Assembly: GCA_003427395.1 (NCBI GenBank) | Contig: BFEA01000190.1 | Span: forward strand, 1,563,083-1,594,622 | Source: Chara braunii | Taxonomy: Eukaryota > Streptophyta > Charophyceae > Charales > Characeae | Direction of reading: 5' to 3' | DNA: 31,540 bases | In this document: positions 9,639 through 19,444 of the stretch, in pieces | Layout: every line of letters begins with the position of its first letter | How positions within the stretch are numbered: the first letter of the stretch is position 1 | The notes under the pieces: model-generated | Told to the model about the DNA's origin: nothing | Database searches by the model: none | What the model saw: the letters and a program-made list of their open reading frames with translations, nothing else | Program-made: the position numbers and the translations under genes

Positions 9639-11468
9639 ATGTGGGTGTGGGTGCATGTGGATGTGCTTTGGATCTTCTGTAACCAGGATGCGAGACCGGG
9701 AACTCATACTTCGGTTCTTTGCTCTCCAGAGGGGTGGTATCAATGGCTTTATCATGCCCGTGAAGAAATGGCTTAATGAGGAAATGCGCATGTAAGTTCT
9801 GATCTGGATGGGACGCTCTATGATTTACCCGCACCAGTTTCCAGAAACGAAGCTGCATGGCGAAAAATACTGACAGGGGGAATCTCAGAATCTGCAGTTT
9901 TCCATAGTACTATGATTGCTAGCTAGCTCTTGTCTGGCACCTGAGCGAAAGGCGGTGCTGTTGGAATATGATGTAAGAACTACTAAGAAGTATACCACCG
10001 AATGAACCAGATTTCAGCAACTGGGTGTATAACCATGCAAGGAAAAACAAAGTTGACCATGTTCTTTTGGGGGTAGTGAATCTACCGTCGTCGCCCGAAT
10101 AGAACGCCCGCCGCCCGGTCATTATCAGTGCATCTGGACGTCAACTCGGGCCAAATGCAGCTATAATGATGGAGCGTTCTATTCGGGTGAAGACGGGAGT
10201 GATCCATGTGACAAGTCAAGCAGTAAGAACTCATGAAGGGTCATAGGGAAAACAGAACAGGAAAGGGAGTTCGAAAGCCGAATGAGAAACACAAAAGGTG
10301 AGAGGAGATGGAAAATGAGTGGAGGGACTGAACTACACAGCCACCAAGTACGGCAAGCAAAACGCACTAAAAATTTGAAACAAGTCAGCTTCATTTCTGG
10401 AAAGCTCACCGAGAAGGAAGGGTGTTTTTTTGCAGGGGCAGGACTGTGGTAAATTCTTTCTAGAAAGGGGAAGCAATCAATGGCGCTGTCTCCTTCAGCA
10501 ATAATGGAAGGAAGCGTTGAGTGGATGATCAATGTAAGGGACACTGGACCCGTTTTCCAGCTTGTATGATGAAGTAAATTATTTATTGCCTATTAAGGCA
10601 AGCGGATGCCCATTGTCGCTGCGCCCGCGGCACAGCAATGCCCGCAGCCAAGTGCGCACGGATGGCAACACCACCTTCTCTTACACAGCTGCCATTTTCC
10701 CCTCACAGATGGCCACACCACCTCCTCCTACACAGGTACCATTTTCCCCTTAACACCAGGCATCATCATCATGAATGTATACAAGCTACATGTGTGGTCC
10801 GGTACAGGCATGTTGAACATGTGTTCTGTTCAGGTGAAGATGGTAGTCTTGGTTGCCCATGTGTTTTCCCCTTCCCTTTCCCCCTTTCCAGTTCTCTCTC
10901 TCTCCTGCCCCTCTCCCCTGCCCCTTTGTCCCTCTTCCCACTCCCCCCCCTGCTCTCTCTCCCCACCCATGCCTCCCCCTCTCCTGCTCTTCCCCTTGCT
11001 CCCCTCCCTCCCTCACCCTGTCCCTCTCTATCTCCTTCACCTCCCTTCCTTTGTGGATGTCTATATGGGTGCATCATGTCTCTCTTCTTGTCCCTCCATC
11101 CATCAATATTCCACCCTCCCCTCAGAAGTATGGGTTGTCACATTCTGAGCATTTTATGTAAGCAAACGCATGGAGTACATAAGGAAATGCATAATCCTTG
11201 CAGGATGTTACAGTCACGTAAATCTTAAATGTCACATTTGACAGGAGCACCAGTGCCACAAAGTAAATCTTAAGTGTCACATTTGACAGGAGCACCAATG
11301 GCACATTTTGAAAGGTTCCTTGTTTTTTTGTGTGCCCATGTGTCAGTGCCTCTGTGTTCTATGTCTCTGTTTTTCTTTCTGTATTTCTGGCTTTCTGTTT
11401 TTTTTTTCCTGTTTTCTTTATGTGTGTGTGTGTGTATCTGTGTGCATCTGTGTGTGTGTGTGTTTGTT

Positions 11469-11533
<65 letters not shown>

Positions 11534-14500
11534 ACATCCATGCTGTGTTTGCATGCCCCTGTATGACTGGGCATGCTGTAGGAACACGGGTGGTTGGCAG
11601 AAACTGTGCGGATTGGAGGTGGGGAGGGGAACGAGGTATCGGTGTATGCGTTGCTTGCTTGTTTGAGTTTGTGGACACAGTAATCAGGCACTAGACCCCT
11701 TTGAAAAGCAAGAAATGAAGATGGATTTTCAGCGTGCAATTTCTTTGGCAAATGGAGTCTTTGGCGATCAAGCATTTCGAATCCTCAGGTGAGCGTGTTT
11801 ACCTTGCCGAATCAGGAAGGAAAAGGCTAGTTTTTCGAAGCAAAACTTGTAATGATATATTGTTTTAAATTGTTCTTTTCCTCAATCTTCTTATTGGAAA
11901 TATCAGCCTTGGGCCCTGGGCCCTTTCAAAAAAAAAAAAAAAAAATCTTTCATGGTGGGAGCTGGATTCAGTAATTTCCTTTCATCTTTCATTCTGTTTT
12001 TCAGGTTGAATGTTCTCTGAACCTTCTCTCCAAGAATCATATTTTCTTTGGTGTGCCATATGCACGTTGGTGTCCTTGTGTAAGGCGGCATCTCCTCCTT
12101 TCACATTGTTTTCTGTTTGCACCGCGGCACCTCCCCTCTTCCCTCCCCCCTCCTCTCCTTCCTCAATGGCAGTTAGACTAGTAGGGTTGAGTTTTTTTGT
12201 TCTGTTTCTGATTTCCAGTGTTCGGATTCGAACTTGCCTGGTGTCAGATTGCGACCGCATGGGGCAGAAGCCAAATGGGAGGCAGATGTAAATGTTGCAC
12301 TCTGGGATACAATCATGGTGAGAACACACTGGCATTGTTCTCTTTGGTTTATTTCTCCCATTCTTGTTTTTCTTCGCCCCCCGCTCCCTCCTCCCTCCTC
12401 CCCCCTTTTTCATTCTTTTCAGAAGCAAGGGTGGTGGCCCGTGACATTATGATGGAATCGACAGGGCTTGAGCTGTTTAACACCTGGATCGCTCAGCCGC
12501 CCGAGAAATAGCATACCATCGAGTTTTGGATTTTTATACCAGGGCCTTGACTGCGTATACTTTCGGGACAGTCAAAAAGTTTGAGTTCAACGAAAAATAA
12601 TCGAAAATATATATGGGATGTCCTTCACTTTGTGTATTCGTAATGACTCTGTGAAGTATACACAGGATTGTCAGACACTTAGTATGCAGAGAACCCCTGT
12701 TCCTGAAGTGATGCGCATTGCGCAGTATGGTGCTGATTGGCAAATAAAATGATAATAGATCCTCTCGCGAAAGATGGGGTAAAAAAAAACGAAAACTGTG
12801 ATTGGCATTCCTGCATTTGCTTTTATTGTTGCTTCCTTTCTGCTCCATCCTCTATCCCCGTCCGTCATCCTCTTCCTCCTCCTCCTCCTCCTGCTCCTCC
12901 TCTTCCCACCTCCTCCTCCTTCCTCCTGCTCCTCATCTTCTCCTTGACCTTTGATAATGTTTTTTTTTAAAATAAATTATTAAGTATATATAAGTTATAA
13001 CCAGTCTACCTGTTAGGAGGGGTGATAATGGTGTGTTCTTTGTCATCTTCATCTATAGTGGAACGTGCTACTTGCACAAACTGCTGAGGGAGGTGAAACC
13101 TTTTTTTTTTTTTTTCTTGAAACTTGATTCGTTGAAATTTGAAAATGGATTTTACCGGTTGTGTGCAGTTTGGCTTCTCCCAGCTGAGCAGCATCGATGA
13201 GGATGTCATTTTGAAGAGAGCACCTTCTCTACGGACAGCACTTGAACATCTTATGACAAAGGTATGTAAAGTGGCAGACAAACACCAGTTCTTCTGATTT
13301 ATGGTTGTAATTGAGCCCCTAATTGAAGACTTATTACTAGTTAGTACTAGTTAGTACTAGTTAATAGTGCAAAAGAAAGAAATCAATGGATGCTTCCACC
13401 GAGTGCAGAAAAGATCGACAAAGCTCCTGAAAAGATCGACAAAGCTCGTGGACTATGATCATATGTCTCAAGTTCCCATCAAACAGTACTGAAGAACCAC
13501 AGTTTGCTTTGGTCTGTGTGAGTCTATAGTCAGCATCATTAAAGGTGCAACCCCCGCCTAGATACCTCTCTCTCCTTAAGCCTCTCCCATAACATGTCCC
13601 AGCTGCCAGTGTGGCTCACGTAGGACGAAGGAGGGAGGCACATAGGAGGAGTTGTGGGGGAGGAGGGAAGTTGTTCAGTGTGGTTGAAAGAGACAAAATG
13701 TTCGAGTTAAGACTTAAAAGTGAAGATTATCACAGCCTGGTTGCTCGGGCGTATGGTTCTGTCGATGACTTGGGCTGTTGCATGACAAGGTCTGGTTTTC
13801 CAAATGGTCCAGTTGAAGAAGAGAGGGGGGGGATGGGGCGAGGTGGGAAAGAGGGCGCGGTGTTCGAAGAAGGGAGGCGCATAGGAGGGGATTGTGGGGG
13901 AGGAGGGAAGTTATTGAATTGACTGACCGAAAGAGGATAATCGTTTGGAAAACCAGCCTGGTTGCTCAGTCGTACGGTTCTGTCGATGAGTTGCCCTGTT
14001 GCATGACAAGGTGTGGTTTACCAAATGGTCCAGACTCCAGTTGCTGACTGGGTTCATGTCAATCACAATCAATGGCGTAGGACATTGGCTAGTCAATAAA
14101 AATGGTTTCATGACGGTGACGTAGTCCAGTTCACGGATGTAGTCTTTTTTTCAATAAAAAGGACTGATGATTCTGTGATGAAAGCTACGAGGTCGTTGTC
14201 GTTTTTTTCGTTCTAGACTTTTTCTAGTTAAAACTTAAAATTTAAAAATGCTTTTTTTGTAAATCTTATCACATGGAAGAGGAACCTTTTGTCCTCTCTT
14301 GTAACGCCCTTTATTTCATTTTAGAAAAAATTCAAATTTGAATTCATCCGAGAATGGTTTACTTCAGTTCGAGTGCATGGTCATGCCTTTAGGGTTAGGC
14401 TAGTTGGGGAACAGGGCTTTACTTCATTTTCGAAATTCGAAGTTCGCTATCACGCCTGAGAGAACAAACAGTGCAAGGAAAGGAGTTGCTTACTTCCTTT

Positions 14501-14875
14501 TTTGTTGGGATGGGAAGATCAAAACGTCAGTACTTCTTCTCACTCTCCAATCTCAATGGAGTATGCAGGTGTGTTCTGTGGTCATCAGGGGCCACAGAGT
14601 CACTTACTTCCAATTTTGTAGCGGGGGTGCCCTTTCTTGCCCCTCTATTTGGTATGGCATTTATGTTGGAGTATTAGATTTTGACCATGTATGTCGGGCT
14701 GATCGAGAACACTTTCGTTGTGTTTTTAACTTTTTGTTATTGCATTTGTGTTTGTCATCTGTGGATTACGCAGGATGCAAGGTTCAGGGCAAGTCTCATA
14801 TCGAATCCAAAAGCACTGGAAATCCGATGGAGGCTGTGGGATGATGTCCTGAATAAAGAGTTTGGGACTGAGTGA
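5300..14875 (+). CDS. DUF262 (GmrSD N-terminal domain family) protein, spliced, 5' part not found
   Basis: Ten exons joined by GT-AG introns: 5300-5332, 5947-5987, 6822-6870, 7141-7181, 9687-9791, 9927-9972, 11688-11788, 12248-12317, 13169-13261, 14774-14875. The phases agree at every junction and give 681 nt, 226 residues plus TGA. Exons 1-2 give VFERLNMGSTQ and LNEQELRNC, the F-E-R-L-N-x-G...L-N-x-Q-E-L-R-N signature of DUF262 (PF03235). Exon 5 gives MRDRELILRFFAL then KKWLNEEM; exon 7 VFGDQAFR; exon 8 NVALWDTIM; exon 9 FGFSQLSSIDEDVI. This order is that of the C-terminal half of the family. In bacteria the domain is the nucleotide-using part of GmrSD type IV restriction enzymes; the role in a eukaryote is unknown. 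The N-terminal half with the expected DGQQR motif was not found: 5058-5299 has no matching exon and the region before is repeats. The exon 4 donor (GTCGAG) and exon 8 acceptor are weak and were chosen by phase and homology. Confidence 0.85.
6200..6770. repeat. Degenerate GTT/GTC and TTGTTC repeats inside an intron
   Basis: Most of the intron before the 6822 exon is a degraded mixture of GTTGTC/TCATCATTG-type units, with a purer TTCTTG hexamer run at about 6337-6396. The long valine-rich open frame read here is a by-product of the repeat. Confidence 0.85.
7081..7130. repeat. C50 homopolymer
   Basis: Fifty consecutive C ending 10 bases before the predicted 3' splice site at 7140 (TCTACGCCAG). 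It occupies the place where a polypyrimidine tract is expected. Its true length may be uncertain because of sequencing. Confidence 0.9.
7182..9686. other. Long intron of the DUF262 gene
   Basis: It holds a (GTTT)n tract (8161-8218, about 14 units), several T-runs, an A-run with N at 9375 and the (GT)n tract at 9595-9637. A short charged open stretch at 8695-8776 has no family I recognise. Nothing here fits the frame of the flanking exons. Confidence 0.6.
9595..9637. repeat. (GT)n microsatellite
   Basis: About 21 GT units, within 50 bases of the 9687 acceptor, followed by GTGGGTGTGGGTG variants. Confidence 0.95.
10085..10196. mobile_element. Small inverted-repeat (MITE-like) element in an intron
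   Basis: The left arm CCGTCGTCGCCCGAATAGAA plus CGC (10085-10107) pairs with 10174-10196 (GCGTTCTATTCGGGTGAAGACGG read on plus) with two mismatches. Further in, GTCATTAT pairs with ATAATGAT. The loop is about 40 bases. I see no clear target duplication. Confidence 0.6.
10537..10560 (-). repeat. Dispersed repeat family R1, partial copy
   Basis: The minus strand reads CTGGAAAACGGGTCCAGTGT, the core of the repeat found complete at 17230 and 27507. Only about 24 bases are recognisable. Confidence 0.55.
11218..11307. repeat. 45-bp tandem duplication in an intron
   Basis: GTAAATCTTAARTGTCACAT then TTGACAGGAGCACCARTG occurs twice in direct order, at 11218 and 11263, with only a few differences. 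Confidence 0.85.
11421..11532. repeat. Interrupted (GT)n tract
   Basis: Three GT runs (11421-11434, 11450-11463, 11473-11532) with short interruptions, in the intron before the 11688 exon. Confidence 0.95.
13624..14035. repeat. Diverged tandem duplication in the last intron of the DUF262 gene
   Basis: Two units about 235 bases apart share GGAGGCRCATAGGAGG, TTGTGGGGGAGGAGGGAAGT, GGTTGCTC, GGTTCTGTCGATGA, CTGTTGCATGACAAGG and CCAAATGGTCCAG in the same order (first unit about 13624-13815, second about 13866-14033). Confidence 0.75.
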
Positions 14876-15292
14876 AGTTTTAACTTTTAACAGTGAACTT
14901 CCTTTGGATACGTTCATGTATCCTTTTTTCTATTATTTATTCAAGTGATATAGTCCTTGTCAGCTTTGTCACTCATTTTTTACCATGTTGTCATGCTCAC
15001 ACTGAACAGTTAGTGAAATAGAAGTATTTGCTTTCTGCATAAGAACTATGAAAGAAGTTTGCAACACTCAGGAATGTTATGTACTAACCATTTTGACTGC
15101 TACCCCAGCTTTGAGAGCACACTCGTGGCTGATGCAAAACAAACGAGACTGCGGTGAGGTATATGGAGCGTATCGTATAGGGCAGTGATGTTTGCATGGG
15201 CAGGGCAACTGTAAAAGTTCGCTTAGGAAGGAGTCCGAAGGACCCTTTCGGTGAGCGATTGCTCCTTCCGATTTGCCAACCCTTGGGCAGGG
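14876..15292. other. Region downstream of the DUF262 gene
   Basis: It is A/T-rich at first and probably contains the 3' untranslated region; no AATAAA signal is seen on the plus strand. At 15109-15153 a short open stretch is flanked by CCCCAG and GTGAGG and could be an exon (FESTLVADAKQTRL in one frame), but nothing confirms it. Confidence 0.3.
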
Positions 15293-16299
15293 CAGACCGG
15301 CCAGGAGTTTTATTGGTCTCCTGTTTCAACCGTTCATGGGTATGCGAACTGAGGTAGGCCCGTTGGTGGACGGCTTGATTGCGTCGAGCGGAGATTTTTT
15401 GGATAAAAAATTCGGGAATTCTTGATAGTCTGTGTAAACTTTGGCTCGGGATGCGGGCATGCGAATCTGAATGTCGCCCCCGCAAATGTTGTCATCATTC
15501 TTCAACGTTAATCGAATGCAGCAAACATCACCGTCATCTGTCTCACCATCGCTCCAACCGTCGTTCCAGCTCATTCGTCCTCCCCCTCCCCCGCCGCCGC
15601 CTCCTCTTCCCCTCTTCCTCGTCCTCCCTTTGGCAGATCCTCCTCCTCTGCCTCCTCCTCTTCTCCTCCTCATTCTCCTCTACCTTCTCCTCTTTGTCTT
15701 TTCCTCATCTGCCTCCTCTTATCCTCGTCTGCTCCTCCTCGCCTCATTATCCACCTCTACTCCCTCCTCCTCTTCTTTGCCTCCTCCGCCTCCCATTCCT
15801 CCTCCTCCTCCCAGGGTGGCAGGGGGCGCGTTGGAGGAAAGGTGATGTGACCAGGGAGTTGTTGAGGTTGATGTGAAGGTGAAGTGTGCAGGTAGAGACA
15901 AGAGTCGAGACTGAGGGGAACCCAGAACTGGCGAACCGACGGGACGTAAATAGTGCAAATAGAACACAAAATGGAGGCCAACGAGGATACGGAGGAGGGG
16001 GAGGAGGGGGAGGGCAAATGACCTGGAAACAGAGCTGGAGCAATCGCGAGGTAGATGACAATGAAGTTCGCTGCATTCAATTAATGTTTGGCGACAACAT
16101 TTGACGGGGTGACATTCGTACTTGCATGCCCGGCATTGCCTGTGGTCCAAGCCAAAGTTTATGCGGACTAATCCCTAACTCCCAAATTTGATCCAAATCT
16201 CAGCTCGGCGCAATCAAGCCGTCCACGAATCGGCCTAGCTCAGTTGGCATACCCAAGAACTCTTGAAACAGGAGATGAATAAAACTCCTGGCCAGTCTG
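15293..16299. mobile_element. 1-kb element with about 300-bp inverted arms
   Basis: The left arm from CAGACCGGCCAGGAGTTTTA (15293) is matched in inverted orientation by the right arm ending AAAACTCCTGGCCAGTCTG (16299). Matches continue inward in order: the CTCCTGTTTCAA block, GGGTATGC, a GTCCACG-like block, GCTTGATTGCG, AAACTTTGGCT, GCATGC, a GTCGCC/GTTGTC block, GAATGCAGC and AGCTC. Both arms end in a CCTCC/GGAGG-rich centre (about 15580-15985) with no transposase. Long arms and no coding capacity suggest a fold-back or long-TIR non-autonomous DNA transposon. I could not find a convincing target duplication, so the outer limits are approximate. Confidence 0.7.
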
Positions 16300-16395
16300 T
16301 TCTATGATGATATCTCAAGGTCATCACCCTTTCTGTTTTCTATCGAATGGAGCTGCTCATCATGGTGGGTCGACGCCTGAGATCTGGATACTGGA

Positions 16396-16873
16396 AAAGG
16401 TAGGCCGCTCCTTAGGTTATTACCTGATTGAGGGACGCTGGACCCGTTTTCCAGCAGGTGCAGCTCCCCACTAATAGACCGGAGCCAGTAGCTGAGCTGC
16501 TAGGGGTGGATGCTCATACCAACACCACTAGCAATCTCAGCCAGTTTTTCTTGGAAAAAAAAAAAAAAGGCCGCTCCTCAGGTATCAGGACTTATTGTGC
16601 GTACAGGTAAGGGAAGGCAAATCAGAAGGGTAGCCTGCCTACCCTTTCCCATACACACGATATGTCCTGTCACTTTTCGATTCCCCCGTACGGGAAAGGG
16701 TAGGCTACTCCTTAGGAAGAACCTCCAAAGCGCCGTCTTCCCTTTGGCAAAGAGTAGGGTGCTCCTTAGGTGATGTAGGACATATTGTGCATATGGAAGC
16801 GCCCTAGGACTGGCTACTGAGGCATGGGCATCCTGATTATATAGCTGCCGCAAATACAAGAGTAGGGTGCTTT
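16396..16873. repeat. Short interspersed repeat with core TAGGSYRCTCCTTAGG
   Basis: Related segments at 16396-16416, 16567-16582, 16694-16716, 16750-16770 and 16858-16873 share AAAGGGTAGG...GCTCCTTAGG. Two are followed by a RGGACWTATTGTGC segment. A palindrome GGGTAGCCTGCCTACCC lies at 16628-16644. Spacing is irregular. Confidence 0.6.
16429..16502 (-). repeat. Dispersed repeat family R1 copy
   Basis: Minus strand: CGGTCTATTAGTGGGGAGCT, then CCTGCTGGAAAACGGGTCCA and GCGTCCCT. Same order of blocks as the other copies. Confidence 0.7.
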
Positions 16874-16985
16874 TGCGCCGGATAAAGTGGTTGGCAGAAA
16901 CTACGTGTATCGGTGCTGACACGATAATGTTTCTGCCTCTGCTGCAGAGGGGAGGGGAGAGAGAGACACAACGAGAGGGAGACGG

Positions 16986-16991
<6 letters not shown>

Positions 16992-17045
<54 letters not shown>

Positions 17046-17229
17046 NNNNNNNNNNNNNNNNNNNNNNNNNNNNNNNNNNNNNNNNNNNNNNNNNNNNNNN
17101 NNNNNNNNNNNNNNNNNNNNNNNNNNNNNNNNNNNNNNNNNNNNNNNNNNNNNNNNNNNNNNNNNNNNNNNNNNNNNNNNNNNNNNNNNNNNNNNNNNNN
17201 NNNNNNNNNNNNNNNNNNNNNNNNNNNNN
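16992..17229. repeat. (GA)n microsatellite running into a 184-base gap
   Basis: GA units from 16992 to 17045, then N from 17046 to 17229. The gap was probably caused by the repeat. Confidence 0.95.
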
Positions 17230-17284
17230 CCAGTCTATTCGTGGGGCGCAGCACGTGCTGGGAACCGGGCCCAGCGTCCCATAA
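17230..17284 (+). repeat. Dispersed repeat family R1 copy
   Basis: CCAGTCTATTCGTGGGGCGC, AGCACGTGCTGGGAACCGGG, CCCAGCGTCCCATAA. It begins right at the end of the assembly gap. Confidence 0.75.
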
Positions 17285-17382
17285 CGAATTATACAGATCA
17301 TTGAGAACATTTGAGCGTTGTGCTATTCATATTTGCTGAGTTTTCCTTGTGAGTCTTCTTTTTCCACTACTTTTCCTTTGGA

Positions 17383-17628
17383 ATGGAAATGTTGGATTTT
17401 GAGGATGCGGGGGAATCCCGTCTTGCGTGGTCTGACTTGCATTACGGTTTGTAACTCGACACATCCACATATCTGACGTGTTCGTTTTGTCTTGGCAAAA
17501 GCTGCAGTTGCGTCGTTTTTTTTTTTGTTTTTTTTTTTGTTTCTTTTTTTCCATCATGTTTTGGCATACCCTGAAACAGATGAAAGATTAGTAGAAATTG
17601 TAGATTATGCTGCTGCAGTGCTGACAAG
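17383..17628 (+). CDS. Possible two-exon fragment of an unrecognised gene
   Basis: An open stretch 17383-17446 (MEMLDFEDAGESRLAWSDL...) ends at a GT, and 17580-17628 (DERLVEIVDYAAAVLT) follows a T-rich stretch and CTGAAACAG. The two join in phase and the second ends at AAG/GTCAGG. I do not recognise the product. The hAT-like element inserted 57 bases further on. This could equally be chance open sequence; the total is under 40 residues. Confidence 0.2.
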
Positions 17629-17684
17629 GTCAGGTTCCATCATCCAACAAACTTGGCTTTTGGATAAATGTTAATACTCGTCAC

Positions 17685-19239
17685 CAGGGTTACCTGACCG
17701 AACGTTCGGGGGGCCCCGGGCTGGCCCCCGAACGTTTGGGCGTTCGGGGTCCCGTTCGGGGGCCGAACACCTCCAGGTTCGGCCCCCGCCAAAAAATGTT
17801 TCGGGGCCTCAAAATAAGTTTTTTATTCTGAATTGTTTTTTGTGAGTTTTCTATAATGTAGCCTACACGCCTATAAATTTTGAAGCCATTCCGCTAAGCC
17901 AAAAAAAACATTAAAAATCGTCAAAGATGGGGGTGTCAAAACGTGCTCGCCTACTCACTACTACTGTTTTTTTTCACTTTTAACTTCTTGTTTTCACTTT
18001 ATTTCGGGGCCTAAAACAATTTATTATTTTTTGAAAACTTTTTAATGAGTTATTTATTATATAAAATACATATCTGTAAATTTTCAGGACATTTGTCAAT
18101 GCCAAAAAATAATTAAAAATCGGCAAAGATGGCGGTGTCGAAAAGGTGCTGGAGTGGAAAATGCAGCGCGTCGTTGATGACACGGAGCAACCAGGCGCAG
18201 TGCAAAGCACGAGCGCAAAATCGTAAACCAAGGGAAGCACCAATCTTCACACCATACCATAAACTCATGGGAAAACACCACACGACTTCAACAAGATAAT
18301 AGATGAGGTCAAAGAGAAATGGGAAGAAGGAGAGTGGAGATGGGAGGAGACAAGGACAGAAGAAAGCATGATGACAACGAAAATCAGGCACGAGCTCTTT
18401 TGGAAAAAATTAAACAGTAATATCGTAGAGCCCTCTGGCAGCGTCCCTACGCCGCGTTTCAACCTTCCGCCAGTGAAGGTATCATCAGGGAACATATGCC
18501 TGATGGAGATCATGCTTGGGGAGCAAGGGCCTGGGATTGAGGCAAAACCGGATTAGTGTTGGTGGAGGAGGGGGGGGGTAACAGGGCTAGTGGTGGAGCA
18601 GAAGGTGTAGGACGATGATAGCTGTTGGCGTGCCCATAATTGTACATCTGGTTCCCAACAGGCCTACCCGAGATCAAACCCTCACCTCTAGCTAACAGCG
18701 GGCAATTGCGTCGAAAATGCCCATGGTGCCCACAGTGGTAGCACGGACCGTACGGTACGAAGTTGTCGCCCATCTCCCCTACCTACCTAGTGACAGAACA
18801 ATCGAGTGATCGAACACTTCCAAAGCTTGGACAGTAGGAAAACTCCGTAAAAGTTGTCGTTGGTGATGATGTCCCGAATAGCAAGAATTTGGACAGTAGG
18901 AAAACTCCGGAAAAGGTGCTGGCACACTCACTCATTTTAATTCTCTTTTTATTTTTTCTTATTTTTATCATAGTGTTTATTTTCGGTATTTGATTTTTAA
19001 TTCAAATTTGGTAACGAATTTGGATGTAGTGTCCAGGCAAATGTTGTTTAGACTTAGTTTATTTTTCTCCATAACATATTTTTTGTTTGGAATTTTTTGA
19101 AAACTTTTTTTTTTTTTTTTTTTTTTTTGGTCCGCATTCGGCCCGAACGGCCGAACGGCCGAACGCCTTCCGAAGGGTTCCCGTACGTTTGGGCGTTCGG
19201 GCTCGGGCGTTCAGCCCGTCCCGAACGCCGGCAACCCTG
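17685..19239. mobile_element. Non-autonomous hAT-like DNA transposon with 8-bp target duplication
   Basis: The left end starts CAGGGTTACC and the right end, read on the minus strand, starts CAGGGTTGCC. Both are followed within 20 bases by GTTCGGG motifs that recur many times in both terminal 120 bases. The element is flanked by an exact 8-bp duplication, CTCGTCAC, at 17677-17684 and 19240-19247. CAGGG ends with 8-bp target duplications are characteristic of hAT elements. It is 1555 bp long and has no transposase. The interior holds direct repeats (AAAAATCG-CAAAGATGG at 17913 and 18115; TTGGACAGTAGGAAAACTCC at 18828 and 18889) and a minus-strand zinc-knuckle ORF. It would depend on a transposase supplied elsewhere; the relic at 600-1871 belongs to the same superfamily but need not be related. 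Confidence 0.88.
18510..18773 (-). CDS. CCHC zinc-knuckle ORF carried in the hAT-like element
   Basis: An 87-residue minus-strand frame starting MGDNFVPYGP. It has one perfect CX2CX4HX4C zinc knuckle at residues 11-24 (C11, C14, H19, C24), then a region of about 60 residues rich in proline, serine and alanine, ending at TGA. Zinc knuckles of this kind bind single-stranded nucleic acid and are typical of retrotransposon gag proteins and some RNA-binding proteins. The start is set by the ATG six residues after the last upstream stop region, and no capsid or protease domain is visible upstream or downstream. It is probably a captured fragment of a gag-like or host gene; whether it is expressed is unknown. 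Confidence 0.5.
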   Translation of the reverse strand: MGDNFVPYGPCYHCGHHGHFRRNCPLLARGEGLISGRPVGNQMYNYGHANSYHRPTPSAPPLALLPPPSSTNTNPVLPQSQALAPQA

Positions 19240-19366
19240 CTCGTCACTGCATATGGTGATGACCAAGTACCAGCAAGAAGCAGTGGGCTTTTTCTTTCAC
19301 TTCTTTTCTTTTTGAAAAAAAGGGAAACGCCGTTGAGTTATCATTGTCGAACTGACCGGGCCTAGT

Positions 19367-19430
19367 TTTATTATTATTATTATTATTATTATTTTATTTT
19401 ATTTTATTTTATTTTATTTTATTTTATTTA
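19367..19430. repeat. (TTA)n / (ATTTT)n tract
   Basis: About eight TTA units followed by about eight ATTTT units. On the minus strand this forms an A-rich tail that starts about 15 bases after the end of the U2-like sequence. Confidence 0.95.
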
Positions 19431-19444
19431 TTCCCCAGAATGCG

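Noticed and set aside
10638-11228. 196-residue open frame in an intron of the DUF262 gene
   Set aside because: C/T-rich low-complexity sequence, open in three frames; no domain.
12218-12247. Alternative acceptor at TTTCCAG for the 12248 exon
   Set aside because: The signal is stronger, but from the 11788 donor it puts the reading into a frame with an early stop and loses the ALWDTIM segment.
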